Shown in pieces: positions 1-12,367 of a DNA stretch of 64,000 bases. Each line of letters begins with the position of its first letter. The first letter of the stretch is position 1. A program made the position numbers and the translations under genes. Origin of the DNA: Cyprinodon diabolis (taxonomy: Eukaryota > Chordata > Actinopteri > Cyprinodontiformes > Cyprinodontidae); NCBI GenBank assembly GCA_030533445.1, contig CM060064.1, positions 6,092,379 through 6,156,378 on the forward strand, read 5' to 3'. Below the pieces are notes generated by a model, which ran no database searches, had not been told where the DNA came from, and worked only from the letters and a program-made list of their open reading frames with translations.

Positions 1-407
1 TTTGTCCTCCTTCTCTCCTTGCAGCTTGGCCGTCTCCTAGTCGGTTCTCCACGCTGTCCTCCTGGATCCTTCCTCTAACGCTCGCCTGCCTGTCCACCCT
101 CTGGAACTCTCCAGCCGTTATGCCATCTCAGCCAGACTCAATCCCTGTGGACTCATCAACCTTCTCCCCGTCCTCTCCTCTCTCCAAGGAACTGTAAGAT
201 ACCAGCATCTTTACTTACATTTTGTCAGTTCCTCCTGGCAACGTCCTTAAAATTTAATCTATTTTCCTGTGCAGTTCCTGTTGAGGCTCTGGTCACTGAA
301 CTACCACGCCGGACCAATCCAGTCTCTTTAAAGCTTAAAATAAACATCTTAAAATACTTTCTGACTCGTATTGTGTCTGCACCAGATTTGACCCTAGCAT
401 CATGTCA
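1..407 (+). repeat. 3' part of an LTR (Ty3/gypsy-like), cut by the window edge
   Basis: The stretch is C/T-rich like the transcribed part of the other LTRs here. It carries an AATAAA polyadenylation-type signal near 340 and ends in ATCATGTCA, close to the CATCATGACA ends of the intact LTRs at 34516 and 38360. Its 5' part lies outside the window, so orientation is inferred from the terminal CA and the poly(A) signal. It could be a solo LTR or one end of a longer element. Confidence 0.5.
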
Positions 408-1080
408 CTTTGCTTTCTCCCCCAATCTACACTTCTTCTGAAAAGAGAAATAGTTATTTGTCACCTTTAATTTTAGTACATTCACATAATTAATTAATAA
501 CTGTATTTTTTGTCAGTCATAGTTAATATACTAACGATTAAAATGTCAAAGCAGTATGTTTGAGACGTGAGACTATCACTGCTGCCACCCTCTATTTCAA
601 AGATGGTAAATTACATCCACATAGACAAACATCATCTGGTAGCAGTGCCCACAGTGGTGGCCCTCTAGCGCCACACCTGGATGAAAGTAGCCATCAGAAG
701 ATATGTTTGCTGTATCCATTAAGTGAGAAATACGTTCAGCAAATATATTGCAAATATAAACAGGATTTGACCTTTTTAGAACTAATGAGCTGCTTAAATA
801 GAGAATGATGTTGTGACTCATCTCTGATTTACATTTTGTTTTGCTTTGCAGTGCTGCTCAAAGCATGTTGTGGGTCAAAGCATGCATGACATGTAGCCTT
901 ATTAAAGTTACATCACACATTTGCTTAACCTGCTCCGAAATTATCAATAGAAAGTCTTGTTTTTGATTCTCTTGCTTTTGATTCTCGTGTTGTTTTTGAT
1001 TCTCAGATTTGTTCAATTATTCAGTTGAAATAATAAAGAACTAAATATGTAGAACAGAAATGTAGGTCTGCTATAACAGT
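408..1080. other. Non-coding stretch with a dispersed repeat at about 480-680
   Basis: The segment around 480-680 (an AT-rich lead, then ATCACTGCTGCCACCCTCT and a related TGGTAAATTAC segment) resembles 39480-39680, where the same lead and the same block occur. The two copies therefore belong to one old repeat family that I cannot name. The short open frames here have no recognisable protein signature. The rest shows nothing I can support. Confidence 0.35.
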
Positions 1081-1239
1081 TTCCACCATTTCTTGGCCTG
1101 GGGTCTGTCCCATCCTCATTTCTTTATAGTTCACCATCAAAAGTACAATTTGAAACAGAACCGCACCATTTCAAAAATGAAGGCTCACTTTTTGTTCAAA
1201 CCAATTATGGAACCATTTGACTTTCCGGTGCTTCTAGGG

Positions 1240-1524
1240 AGTGAAAAGTTGTTTCTCTGCTGCTCTTCAGTGCTGTATCTGGTGTTTGTCACAACGCGCT
1301 ATTATCCAAGTCATCTTGAAAACATTCTTCTTCCAAATGTTGGCTACATATTACGTGTTTTTTCTCTCTGGCCAGAAGTTTGATGGCAAATCCTTCCTCT
1401 TCAAGTTGGCAATCCAACGACGAACCCGTCCTTGGATGATCAGGAATCAAAAAGGTGAAATAACTCTTCTTTTTCCACTTTTACCCGATGTATTCCAACA
1501 TCCAGCTGCTATAAATGTGGGCAT
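1240..1524 (-). pseudogene. Decayed THAP-domain coding sequence, copy 1
   Basis: Read on the minus strand from an ATG at 1524, the translation begins MPTFIAAGCWNT. This has the layout of a THAP zinc-finger start (M-x-x-C-x4-C-x-N), but with the first cysteine replaced. A frame-shifted continuation contains RRWIANLKR, with the conserved THAP tryptophan, and then a CSQH (C-x2-H) segment followed by LEEECF. There are in-frame stops and at least one frameshift, so it is not functional. THAP domains are C2CH DNA-binding modules found in THAP proteins and in P-element and Kolobok transposases. Flanking non-coding sequence up to about 1866 is shared with the copies at 51.4 and 63.4 kb, so the repeat unit is larger than the coding relic. 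Confidence 0.6.
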
Positions 1525-1866
1525 TGTCAGTTTCACTATAGCTCTGGTGAATTTCAATGGTGAAGTCATCTGGAAATCTTCAATAATTGTTGTTGATTGA
1601 AGATGTGTCTAGTAGTTCCCGTTGATTTTGCTTGTAAAGCGGAGAATGGCGCTAGGCTTACCACACCATGATGTCACTGTAGAAAGTTGTCAGGAGTGAG
1701 GCGTTACTATATCTGAGCAAAAATAGGCGCTCCCAGACTCAGTGCTCGAAACGACAATTATTGTTTTCATTTTTTTATTGTTTAATGCTAAATTCATGAA
1801 ATCACCAGGATTTATACCTAGTTTTAATCGTCCATTTGTTATTTCCTGCTGACCTTTAAAAGCCTT
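1525..1866 (-). repeat. Upstream part of the THAP repeat unit, copy 1
   Basis: This non-coding block lies just upstream of the THAP relic on the minus strand. It is shared with 63597-63960 and, with an internal deletion of roughly 160 bp, with 51700-51934. Shared landmarks include TGTGTCTAGTAGTTCCC, GCGCTAGGCTTACC and CAGGAGTGAGG. The repeat fades near 1866 after CTTTAAAAG. It may be the 5' end of a transposon that carried the THAP domain. No terminal repeat could be fixed. Confidence 0.55.
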
Positions 1867-2460
1867 TATTGGTACAGGGCTGCTGTGATTAAAAACATGT
1901 CAACGTGTGTGGTGTCAAGGGCCTTTATCAGTGCAAAGACAAAATATCAGTCTGCTCCAGTGTTAGTTAAAAAGACAATCAAAGGTGGTTGCCCGGTTTG
2001 TGCTGGTAAGATGCCGCATGATCAGTATGACCTGCCAATGAGAAGAAGAACAGACAGATTTAAATCACTACATGCAGTTAAATAATATACCTTTTCATAT
2101 AAATAGGTCAAAAAAAAAGAAAAGACTTAATTTAGCTAAAATAATGCATCACAGCTTACAGCAGGAAAAAAAGGTAGATTTTTCACTTTCCAAATTCTCT
2201 TCTTTGCAGGCTGCTTCAAAAAATCAGCTTATACTCTGAGCAGTGAAATACAGGATTGTTATCTAATTTCCCCAGAGAGAACTAAATCATAGGCTTTCAG
2301 AGCTGACTGTCTTGCTGCAAGGAAACAGTGCTAGCAACTGTTATCAATAAGAACAAACTGCATTTTAATCTGAAAAACTCACACGGAAAGAAAAAGACAA
2401 TTAGAAGAATTTTATTGACAGAGTTACTTTTGATCTTGGCTCTCAGACATCAGCAGGAAA
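1867..2460. other. Unassigned AT-rich stretch
   Basis: Small open frames occur (for example 1885-2085), but none has a recognisable motif, splice context or repeat match in the window. I see nothing here that I can support. Confidence 0.3.
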
Positions 2461-2559
2461 CATTAGTACTGAATTTTGTTTTGATATGCATGAACAGGAG
2501 TAAAGAACGGGGACGTTTCCCCCTCAGGACTGAAACTTGTGGTGGAGTGGAGATGGGTG

Positions 2560-2830
2560 AAGTCAGTCAGTCCATGACTCCTGGTTGGTGAGACGGTATG
2601 CTGAGCTGTATGGAGAGATCCAGTGGACTGTGTGGGACCTGGAAGATGGAAGTCCAGTTTGGATAACACAGGTTTGGTGAACCTGTCCATGATGAGCAAG
2701 CATGTAGCAACAGTGGAGAGAAAAAGCTCCCCTTTGGGAAGAAACCTCTGGCAGAACCAGGGTCAACACGGCGGTCTTCTGCCGGACTGGTTAAGAGTCC
2801 AGGAGGAATGACATTCTGATGAAGCTTTTG
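2560..2830 (-). repeat. Antisense copy of a fish SINE/LINE-tail family
   Basis: On the minus strand this reads CTGGTTCTGCCAGAGG, TTTCTTCCCAAAGGGGAG and TCTCTCCACTGTTGCTACATG. The same run occurs on the plus strand inside the hAT element at 46600-46740, and a variant occurs at 21370-21632 and 53195-53425. It is a dispersed retroelement tail. Exact ends and clade are not determined. Confidence 0.5.
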
Positions 2831-3059
2831 CTGCGATGGTGGAGCAGGGAAAGGAGGTGGGTTGAATCAGGTTCATCTGAATTGTGGTCTGACAGAGTGC
2901 AACCACTGCCTGCGCTTTAGGTAGCAGACTGAGTTGTGGAATCGGAGACCTTTTAAGATTAACTCTGGATACTGATTGGGCTTTTGTGGAGGGGCGGTTC
3001 ATAGCTGATTGGCCTGTGTTGGAGGCGGATGGGGGTAAGTAATCAGTTTATTCAGTTGA

Positions 3060-4540
3060 ACTCCGCCTAGGTCTCATTCTTATGTAATATTTTAGCTGTA
3101 ATAACTATGAGTTGACAAAATGAAACATTCCAGATCTCAGTTGAGACAAAGTTTTATTTAATCCCAAAAGGATAAATCACAATTTACAAGAAAGAATTAT
3201 CCAGTCGTATCAGCAGCTACATCTCTGTGCTTTCAAAGTAACACACCAAGTTTCCCTTGATATGCAGATATGATACCGTGCTGACAGGATCTCTCAGAAG
3301 CTGATGAAAACAAATATAATTAGATTCCTTTTTCTTTTTTTGGTCATTAAATTTCTTTAATAGAGACGATAACACCTTGAATGCTTCTCAGGAAAGGTCC
3401 TTGGCTTTCATATCATCAACACACGATGCAGTGTGAGATTGTAGAGCTTATCTGGAACCACGTCTGTCTCTGTGATCTGGCTGTTCTCATCTTTTTGACC
3501 ATTCTTTTTAAAGACTTTTAATAGATGTTTTAAAACATGGTTTGAACATTTCCATTTTATGGGTTTTAGCCTTGATGTTTATGTACCAATTAGTACATTA
3601 GTCTTGGGTTGCTGACACTCTGTAGATACACCTTTTACAGCAAATTTCAAAGGTCCTGCAACTCAAAAGTTAGACTAGAAAACACAAAATTGAGACCAAC
3701 ACACAAGCACACAAAAAACAGGCAAAGAAAAAATGGCCTGAGCTGCAAAAAATAACAAAATAAAGTTAAGAAAAGCTGCACAAAATACTAAGCAGCAAAA
3801 TGGAAACATACTACAAACACAAAACTCCAGCGTTCCAGACCACTAGGTGGAGACGACCATCAACTCATATGCGTCAAAACCCTTTGCAATGAATCAAATT
3901 GGATGCTAAGAAAGATTATTATTAGAGGTAATTAAAAAATATATAAAAGAGATTATAAAATGTACCATTTTGAATGAATGATGAACCTAGTGGCCTCTAG
4001 CTTTCCTGCCATGCACCTAGTTAGCAACTTTTCTTAACTTGCAGTTGGTTTTGAAACCTTGCAATATTTACCCTGCAAATGTTTTGTCCGGTTGTGTGTT
4101 GATCTTATTTTGGTCTCATTTAATCCATTTTTTGAGTTTTTTTGTCTGATTCTTGTTTGCAGGCAGTGTTGCTTTTGATAGCCATCTTAGATCTTAGACG
4201 AAAACTATTATTAGTTTACACCTACTTGAATACACCTACACAACTGCCTTATAATGCCATGGCAATCTAAATTTCAAGTATGTGTTAACTAAGATGTTAT
4301 GAAATATTCAAATTGATAGAAAGAAAAACTATGAGAGAGAAATCTTCAAAGATCTATGTACCTTTTTCTCTGGGTCTCCAGAAATAAACAGTAGGCAATG
4401 AAATATTTGCTTTGGTTATAATTATAAAATTAAGGAAAGTTCACCTCTTGTGAGCTGGAATAAATAAAATCTTGATAGTTATACAAAGGGATTTTTTTAC
4501 ACTTGGCAGAGGATAATCAGCCACATATAGTTTATTAAGT
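3060..4540. other. Unassigned AT-rich non-coding stretch
   Basis: No open frame with a recognisable protein and no clear terminal repeat was found. A 12/14 match to the CTCF core (CCACTAGGTGGAGA) occurs near 3841, which I do not consider strong. Confidence 0.3.
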
Positions 4541-4559
4541 AGCGAGAGCAGGAAGAGCC

Positions 4560-5030
4560 ATACTGCTGAGAGCGAACCATCAGTGTGGAGCGTAAAGCGC
4601 AGACTCTGAGCTACGCACTTGCAAAGACGCAGTTCTGCTCAAGCACAGCTGGAAGAGCAGAGTTTGTCAGAGTTCAGCACCCAGCACCAGACAATTGCGG
4701 CTTATTTTTAACCCCTAACGCTGCTGCCATGGTCCACTTGTGCTCATGCAGGATGTGCATCGCTGCACACCAGGTGGTGGGCGTGACCAAACAGGACGCA
4801 GCAGCAAGGCTGAGGTTAGCTTGTCTTAGAGATTACAGCACAATGATGCATTTTAAACGTCTGACAGACAACCCGCTAAAGATTTTATTCAGTCTTGTCT
4901 CGTCAACGAAAACTCATCCCCTCCAGCCGTCATGTTTTCATCGACAAAGATCCATGTTTAGTTCTTCAGTTCTTCTTATCGTCAGGAAAAAAAGGATTAT
5001 CAACAAAATCATTTGATGAAAACACTCTTT
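4560..5030. repeat. Possible relic of a DNA transposon (CGTCAACGAAAA-type)
   Basis: A GC-richer block with a 143-codon open frame (4585-5016) ends in sequence containing TCTCGTCAACGAAAACTCAT. That resembles the CGTC/GACGAAA-rich ends of some fish hAT-type repeats as I recall them. The frame has no domain I recognise and is unlikely to be a gene. No terminal inverted repeat or target duplication could be confirmed. Confidence 0.2.
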
Positions 5031-7260
5031 GCAGGAAATCTGAAAATCATCCACTCATGCATTCTTAAACTCCTACTTAAATGAATTGCTTTTATTAGTA
5101 ACAAGTAATTGAATTAAAACTGCCCATCTTAATTAAGTTTTCAACTTATAAACATAATAAATTAAGTTAAAACAACTTGATACCAACTTGTTACCAATTA
5201 GTAGAAGTTGAAGCAACATTTTCTTATTAAAGTGTGTATTTACACAATATTTTCCCACTTCGACAACCGTAAATCAGACATTATTCTAATCAGAAAAAAA
5301 ATTCAGGCCGACAGCATTGGGTTTTTTTTGTTTTTTTCGGAGTGTAGCTGTCTGAAAAAAGAAGGCAAGGGATGTATATATTTTTATTGAAAATGTTGAG
5401 CTGCTTTGGTTGTAAAATAAAATACAAAAAGATAGTAAAGGAAAAACTAAGGGGGCATTAGGTTTGAATCGCTAGGAAAGAAATTTTGGGTAAAGGGATT
5501 ATAAAATCAGGTTTGCAGCTTCAACACTTTGTTAATGAGTAAACTACAGAGGAGAATAATCATTTAATCATCAGTCTGTCTAAACAAATACCCAATAGGT
5601 GAGACAGCTTTCAAATGAGATTAAGTGAGAAAATTCATTTTAGAGGTGTAGCTACTCCATAGCTTTAGAGTAACTTGTTTTCTGTTGCCCTTGTACATAA
5701 AGAAAGCTCTTTAACACACCCTTGTTATGAACAAAGGGCCTCTCCACGCCACTCTGTTGCATTCATTATCTTTTCCATGGTACACTAGGTGTGCCGTTCT
5801 GTTGTGTCGTGCCAAGCTGAGTTCATGTTCATTTTCCTCCTCTCTGCCGTGCTCCCTATCACCAATGCAACAGACATTAGCATAGCGTTTGATGTCGAGT
5901 TAGGAGACATTTAGAGGCCTCGTGTTCAACAACTGTGTCAAGTGTTTACGCCGTCTATTTACTTCTCTAACAACATCAAACAATGTACACACTGGGCCAC
6001 AATGGCTGTGGAGGATGATGAGAGAGGGAGAAAGAAAAAAGCAGGCGAGGCAAGGAGTGAGGTGCTCTCTTTCTCCTGCATCCTTATATACTCGCATTGC
6101 TGAAAATAAACTGTGGATCAGCAGCACCGTTAGCATATTGTGGTTTCCACAGCAGGTCTTCTTTGAAGCACAACTGAGACAGGAGAAAAATTTGCAATAT
6201 TTATTTTAATTCCATTTTCACACACATTATGAAGTGTATTCATTTTTTTTTTTTTTTGAGTTTTTACAGCACTAGTGGGTCATTTTCTTTTTTGGACAGT
6301 AGGGTATGAGAGAGAGGGAGAGACATGCAGCATTCAGATTTGAACCTAAGGCCTCTAACCACAGCACCACCAAGAGCTTCATTAGACTGAAACATGAAGT
6401 ACGGAAAAATAATATTTAAGATTAACCGATATAAAATACAGAAAAAGAAAGAAACAAGGATTTTTGCTGCTGATTGATTCTTCAAATAACATATATTAAT
6501 TTATGTATTTTTTGACCTAACCCAAGTTCTGTTGAGGTTAAAATCTCTCTTACAAAGGAGACCTGACCAAGACTGAAGTCATAAAAATAACAATGTAAAA
6601 CATATATATAATCAAAATAGAAAAAGAAATCATAAACTGAAAATAGAATAAAACATAAGTTTAAGATTTGAACTAAACGAGCTCCCAACAAAGACAGGAA
6701 AATTCAACATTCCCTTCATGATAATAATGCTTATATTCTTGTAATCGATCATGATTATGGGATTTCTGCTCCTCATGGGATTTTGGAGATTACGCAATGA
6801 CCATGATGTACGATACTGTACAGGCTGTTTAACTAAAGATGAAAAAACCTGGAAACCACTGTGAGGAACCAGGAGCAGTAAAGCTAATACAGAGCAGGGG
6901 GAACTTTAACTCATTTTCACTTTTCTCTGGCCACTTCTGGATCATTAAGTCTTTAGAAAATCTTTAGAAAGGCCGGTTGCAGCTATTTGATTGGAACTCT
7001 TGATTTCATAATTTATTTAGGAGCTTCAGACACTTTTCACACCTTAAAAGAACACATGCCTCTATTTTAGGACAGGACTAACTGGATTCTGGGAGTAAAC
7101 ATAAGAAAACCCAATGATGTTGCCTACAAACGAGGGATGACGTCCAACCAATCATATCATCAGCAAAGGTGAGGGGTAGATTTGACTCTTTTTAAAAGTG
7201 AATTTGCTGCGTATCATTCTAATATTTGAAAGATAGATATCTGGCTTCAACAAGAAATAA
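5031..7260. other. Unassigned stretch with a possible SINE relic at about 6285-6390
   Basis: 6285-6390 read on the minus strand has a degenerate tRNA-like B-box region (near 6334-6345) and a GACATGCA-like block, suggesting an old SINE. 5060-5230 is an AACTTAA/TTAAGTT-rich, partly palindromic segment. Nothing else between 5031 and 7260 could be assigned. The open frames are short and unstructured. Confidence 0.25.
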
Positions 7261-7264
7261 TAGC

Positions 7265-7395
7265 CAATCTTTGATTTCAATGTCTAACTGAAATAGTGAT
7301 ATCTGCATTAAATGTAAGCTTCTCAGGTCTGCATATCTCTTGGCATTAGCATCTCCCTGTCCTGAAAAACAAATGGGCATGAGAGAAATATCCCT
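7265..7395 (+). repeat. Left arm of an imperfect inverted repeat
   Basis: The arm contains TCTGCATATCTCTTGGCATT and CCTGAAAAACAAATGGGCAT. The reverse complement of 8035-8130 carries closely similar blocks in the same order (for example CCAGAAAAACAAATGGCCAT). A Penelope-like relic lies between the arms. This could be two inverted copies of one repeat, or the ends of an old element. Confidence 0.5.
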
Positions 7396-7424
7396 ACCTG
7401 GTTCAGAACTGGTAACTGGTTCAC

Positions 7425-7630
7425 CCAAAAGACAAGACACCCAAACAAGACCGACAACGTGGTTTACGCCGTTCAGTGTAGTGAAGAGTGCACAGACCTT
7501 TACACTGGAGAGACCAAGCAACCGCCACACAGGCACATGACTAAACACAGGAGGGCCAACTCTACACTCGTTGGAGGACAAATACATCCATATTCTTGCA
7601 AAGGAAAAAAGGTGGTTTGAGTGAGGGATT
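7425..7630 (+). pseudogene. Penelope-like element relic, GIY-YIG endonuclease part
   Basis: The plus strand encodes fragments matching the C-terminal region of the intact element at 30004-32448: VVYAVQCSEEC, DLYTGETKQP and RWFE. The family motif LYIGET reads LYTGET here, so the YIG isoleucine is lost. Frameshifts and a stop end the match near 7622. It is a short, old fragment of the same or a related PLE family and is not functional. PLEs encode a reverse transcriptase followed by a GIY-YIG nuclease domain. Confidence 0.75.
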
Positions 7631-8009
7631 ACATAGTAGCTTGATCCGATATAGAGCTCTCTGACTGTTCCTTTTTTGGACAAAAAGGCAACAAATGAAA
7701 CCAGTGTCCCGTAGATATGAACACATCCGCTGCAGGTGTAGAGCATTCTGTCATCAGCGATGAAAAGTATAATTTATAATTGCAGAGTTGCATGATATAT
7801 AATGGTGTAGTCTAATAAAACATTCTAAGTTAAAACAAAAATGTAATTTAGTGTAAAACTAGGTTTGGATAGCGGCTGACTGTCAAAGAATCTGGTCTGG
7901 AGCACTTGTGTTCTCAACTTTAAACAGGAATAATCATGCTTTACCTTACATCAGTGATTCCTTAAGGTTGTTTACTGGGCAGGGACGATGCTGTCCAATT
8001 AGGAGTCAT

Positions 8010-8130
8010 CTGGAGTGGGAGCGTAGTGGTATACCTCTTATGGCCATTTGTTTTTCTGGACATCAGGATGTTAATGCTCAGAGCTACGCAGACATACCTG
8101 AATTAACTGAAACACCATTTTCAGCATGAT
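8010..8130 (-). repeat. Right arm of the imperfect inverted repeat
   Basis: This is homologous, in opposite orientation, to 7265-7395 (see that entry). By eye the similarity is about three bases in four over roughly 90 bp, so the pair is old. Confidence 0.5.
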
Positions 8131-8844
8131 TTGAATGAAGGAATAGTTTAGCATGGTTTAAATATCAAAGACATTGATTTAGCAAAAATATAGGCCTCTT
8201 TACATAAAACCTTAGTATTGTTTTAATAACCTTCCACAACTGTACTCCTTGTGTCAAACCTGAGTAATAAGTAATTCACCTCTCCAGCTCTAACATTTGC
8301 TCTATAAACACATTCTTTCTGGTCATAGCTTGAGATTGTGATGAAAAAACTTTTCACTTTGGATTTCTTAATCAACATTTTTTTTTTCCAGTTGTAAACC
8401 TTTGTTTGTTGGGCACATTTGGACAAATATACATGTTGTCTGTATTTTTTCATTACAGAGGAGTGCAGATAAAGAAGGAAATGTGATAAGAAAAAGAGGA
8501 GAAACAACTATGCTGAAGGAGCTAGATAACAGGAGAGGAGTCAACAGCAACACTTGTTACAGCTGATGTTGCTTCAGATTGAGGCAGTTAGAGTTTAATG
8601 GAATCACAGTACAAATGGGATCCGGCTGGAGAAATTGTTGGGATCTTAGAGGTTCCAATCTGTGTTGTGTTTTCAGACTCTTCAAAAGCAATCTGCTTAA
8701 TGAAACCCAAATAAAAAACATTCAAAACTGATATTTTTTCCTTTTCATTTTCTTAATTTTCATTTGATAAATGTTATTTAACTGTTTTCAACAAAAAACA
8801 TTATCATACAAAACCAAAAAAAGTTGAAAAAATATACAGAAATG
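8131..8844. other. Unassigned stretch
   Basis: Open frames of 94 and 61 codons on the minus strand show only low-complexity hydrophobic translation. No repeat ends or motifs were recognised. Confidence 0.3.
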
Positions 8845-9605
8845 TGTCAGGTTCAGGAGAAAAGGACCCAGTATTTGAGGTGGAAAGGCAGTTAGATTTA
8901 ACCTAACTTTTATTTAAGACAGAATTGCAGAGAAAAGCGTCAGTGTCTAAGGCAGGAATCTCTGCAGGAGGATAACATAGGTTAATAACCAGGATAAACT
9001 TGTGCATCCATAGCCTGGTTTTATAGTTCAGTCTCTGCCCAAAGGGTGAAGTTGATTCCAACAGGTCGCATGCCACAACAAGACGCGGTGGGCACCACCT
9101 AGAGAGTCCCAGGTACTGATCTTTCAGAGGTCAGGGGACAGGCAGGAGATCAAAACCGACCAGAAGAAGGAAGGCAGGATAATCTAGAGGGGGAAGGAAA
9201 ATAAGGTGTTGAAGACTTGCTCAGTAGTCAGAACCAGGTGATCAGAGGCTCGAAAAGGTGCAAAAAGGAAATCCAGAACGGAGTCGGGGAACAATTCCAG
9301 TTTCGGTAAACAGGCAGGCAGACTTCAGAAGAAGGCCGAAGACAGGTCAGGCAAACAGATTAGAATGAAGACAGCAGCCTTAGAGGTCCAGAGGCAGAAC
9401 TAGTCAGGATTGGGCAATCAGAAACAGGTACACTAGACAACTCTCACCACAGACTCAAATAATCTGGCGCTGATGACAGGTTTGAAGGCTGGTTAAATAA
9501 AAGCTAAAGCAGGTGGATCAGATGAAAGGCAATGAGAACTGGGCGGAGCTAGGCAGGTGAATGAAATTAGTAATCAGACCAGTCATCAGCACCAAGGTCA
9601 TATCA
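8845..9605 (-). repeat. Decayed solo LTR, sushi/chromovirus-like, antisense
   Basis: Begins TGTCAGGTTCAGG and ends TCATATCA. Order and motifs follow the LTR at 24821-25461: GGACCCAG, TTTATTTAA, CTCTGCAG, CAGGCAGGCAGAC and CTGGCGCTGATG. On the minus strand a TATA-like box (rc of TTAAATAAAA, near 9493) precedes a GCCAGATTATTTGAG start-like segment, equivalent to the predicted transcript start in the intact element. No exact target duplication is visible, and no internal region is attached. It is older than the LTRs at 22.8-25.5 kb. Confidence 0.65.
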
Positions 9606-12360
9606 GAAAAGGGTGCAGTTGTTGAATTGGTGGAATTAGGCAGACTTCTGATTTGTTGCAAAAATTATGAAACAAAAATATTTTAGTACTTTACTTGATT
9701 TGATCTCTATGTGCCTCACCTCTTGCCCACTGACTACATCTATTTCATATGATCAGTTCATATCAGACAAAAACGAATTGAGAGGTTCGTACAGCTCTAT
9801 CTTTAAATTAGCTAATTTCCTGCTTTATGCCTCCTACCTTTATCAGTTTGCAACAAACATGGTGGAGTTTTTCCGGTGTCCAACACCTGAGTACCCTAAG
9901 GCTGATTATGCTAAGGCCTAATCCACACAAAGACGAACATAAATGATTTAGAAACATTTTGCATTCATTGTTTGTAGTTAAAATGACATTTTTACAAAAA
10001 GTGTTATTCTCGTGTGTATTAATATGAATTGTTGGACCCTAAGAAAATTACTTAGTGTGACTTTATTTGTTTATTTGCAGAATACAAGAGTGTATCGATC
10101 TTACCATGATAATATTGATCCAACAGCGATTTGGAATCAATATTATTGACATTCTTGTTCTGCCAACCACTAATTGCATATACATTAATATTTGGAGCCA
10201 GCTGTAGAAGAGAGGAACATCAACATCTCCTGGAGAGAATACTCTAAAAAACTATTGCAACTAAAACAATAAAGTCTATGAAATAATTTCAAGTATAAAG
10301 AATCCTTTAAGTTCGATTCTGGTTGGGTTTTGAGCAGCTGTGGCAGGCCATTTCTGTATCATCAATACCTGTGAGGTTTTATACCTGAGTATTTATTAAA
10401 ACACCGTGCTAACTTGCTAATCAAAGTTTGATTTCTTTGCTTCTTTTTTTTAGAAACCAAAGAGTGTCGTCAGTCTGTCCAATTACATTTCCATCCCTTT
10501 TTCTTTTGTACCCTCTAGCTTTGTACTTGTCTCTGTTTGAGCTTTGAAATCAATACATGTCTGTTATCCTGACACAGCACAATGTTTTAATGTGTAGCTG
10601 AGTCCAGGTGCTGGCAGGTGTTTTCACTGGACTGGCTGCCAAGGAGAAATGGTGGGGTGAGGTGGGTCAGCAGTAAATCATAGGGAGCAATCTGTGAGGC
10701 ATTTCTGCTTCACTCACCTGTAATCACTGTCAGGCTAAAGGAGACTACTTTGGCATCAATGGCTATGACATACAGATGTATGTCTAAAATGGGCGTATTT
10801 GTGGAAAGATGTTTGCGCCTCCCTCTGAATCTCTGCTTCCTGTAAAGCAGTCCAGAAGAGGTGTGCAGCATCCACAGGACCTTTTCTTTGATATAAAGAG
10901 CAGCCAAAAAGGTCCAAGGCTCCAGACAGATACATGTCAATCAGCCTTTTTCTTCCCAGGCACCAGCAGCAGAATCCGCGGTCCTGTCCATCTCTCTCTC
11001 CTACAGCGAATCTCTCCCCAGCACTGATAACACTCCACATAACAGGTGAGCGACTGCTGGCAGAAAGAAGATTGCCTGACCTTATTGTTTGCCTTCTCCT
11101 CCTCTTTGTTCTTCACAAATAAAGGGTTTTTTAATAAACTGAAAGGTCCTCTGCCGTGGCCCATAGAGAAAATGAAAGGGGGCAGTGAGGTATGGTACAA
11201 TGTGCTTGGAAAAAAAGGCAACTCATCAGAAAATAACAAAGGTGCAAGTAAAAGATAAGGTGCCCGTCAGAGATTAATCCGAGCTCGCTTGATTGTTTTC
11301 TTTAATACCAAACCTGCTACAGCAAGCGATAAGTTTGCTGAGTAATTTGGTTTTCTAGGGGACAGGCAGCGAGTGGGTGGCTGGGTGCTCGAAATAATAT
11401 TCAGGTGTGCTCCATAATTGATTTCTTTTTTTGCACTTCACCCCTCAGTTCTCAAAGAAAAAGAAAAAAGAGATGAAATTTAAAACTGCTTTGACTTGCT
11501 TTTGTGCTCCCCCCTCACCCATACTCTTTTTTTTTTCTGTGTCTCCTCTCTCCTCCTCTACACATCCTCCTTTGGATTAATAAACTGGCTTTGTTGAAGA
11601 CAAAAAAGAACAGAGGGAGTGTGCTTAAGGAAGCAGTTTTTTTTTCTTGCTGCATGCAGGACCATTGTGACAATTTCTCTGAAAGATATCAGAAGGATGA
11701 GAAGCATTGGCTGCAGACAGACAGTGCAGTGTGAGTGTGTGGGTGTACCTGTCTAGCCCTCAGAGTGAGGACTATTTTTCCATTTCACCATCAAATTTAA
11801 AGTGAGGACATTTTGCAGGTCCTCCCATGCTATTTTGCTAATGGTTAGGCTTAAGTCTAAGGTGTCAGTTGGTTAGGGTTAGGGTGAGGTATGCATTGGT
11901 GATGATTAGGTTTAGGGATAATTTTAGGGTTAGGCCATAGAAAGGGTTGAAAATCAATGAAAATCTATGGAAGTAAATGGGAGTCAACACATGGTCCTCT
12001 CTATGATGACAGAACAAGTGTGTGTGTGTGTGTGTGTGTATCTCAATATGTGTGCCGTGTTTTTATGAGTCTGAGTAAAATGAATGCAAAAAACAATAGA
12101 TTCAAATATATTAGTTTGGTAATGAAAAGAGCAGATGCAGTTACCGTATGCTAATTGGGCTGGTGAAATAAAAACATTTAAATACATTACGGGAGTGAAA
12201 ACAAGATTTAAAAAAAGTTCTGAATTATCAAGAAGCACTTTTTAATTTTCCACAGAAATTACCAACTTTTCCTGCCTCTATTCAAATCCCTAAGAGAGCG
12301 TTCTAGTTTTAATTTGTTATGTTGTATAGAAAATTATTGTAAAAATATAGTTTGAATTGG
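9606..12360. other. Unassigned stretch; telomere-like motif and a (TG)n run near 11.87-12.04 kb
   Basis: 11830-12040 contains several GGTTAGGG/TTTAGGG-type words and a run of about 12 TG dinucleotides (12016-12039), a pattern common in fish intergenic repeats. Open frames at 10710-11258 overlap on both strands and show no domain. No host exon with supportable splice sites was found. Confidence 0.3.
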
Positions 12361-12367
12361 TATTTAA

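Noticed and set aside
4585..5016. 143-codon plus-strand open frame as a possible gene
   Set aside because: No domain, no clear splice or promoter context, and the 3' part looks like a DNA-transposon end.
7219..7746. 175-codon minus-strand open frame
   Set aside because: It lies antisense to the Penelope relic and crosses one inverted-repeat arm; the translation has no recognisable domain.
8839..9610. Target duplication GAAAT/GAAAA for the 8845-9605 LTR
   Set aside because: The two words differ and are offset by a base from the LTR ends, so I do not count it as a duplication.
10710..11258. Cluster of overlapping 60-100 codon frames on both strands as a possible exon
   Set aside because: No frame shows a known motif, and opposite-strand frames are equally long; I find no splice pair that makes sense.
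11869..11935. Telomere-like GGTTAGGG words
   Set aside because: Only a few imperfect, interspersed units; this pattern is part of a common fish intergenic repeat next to a (TG)n run, not an interstitial telomere array.
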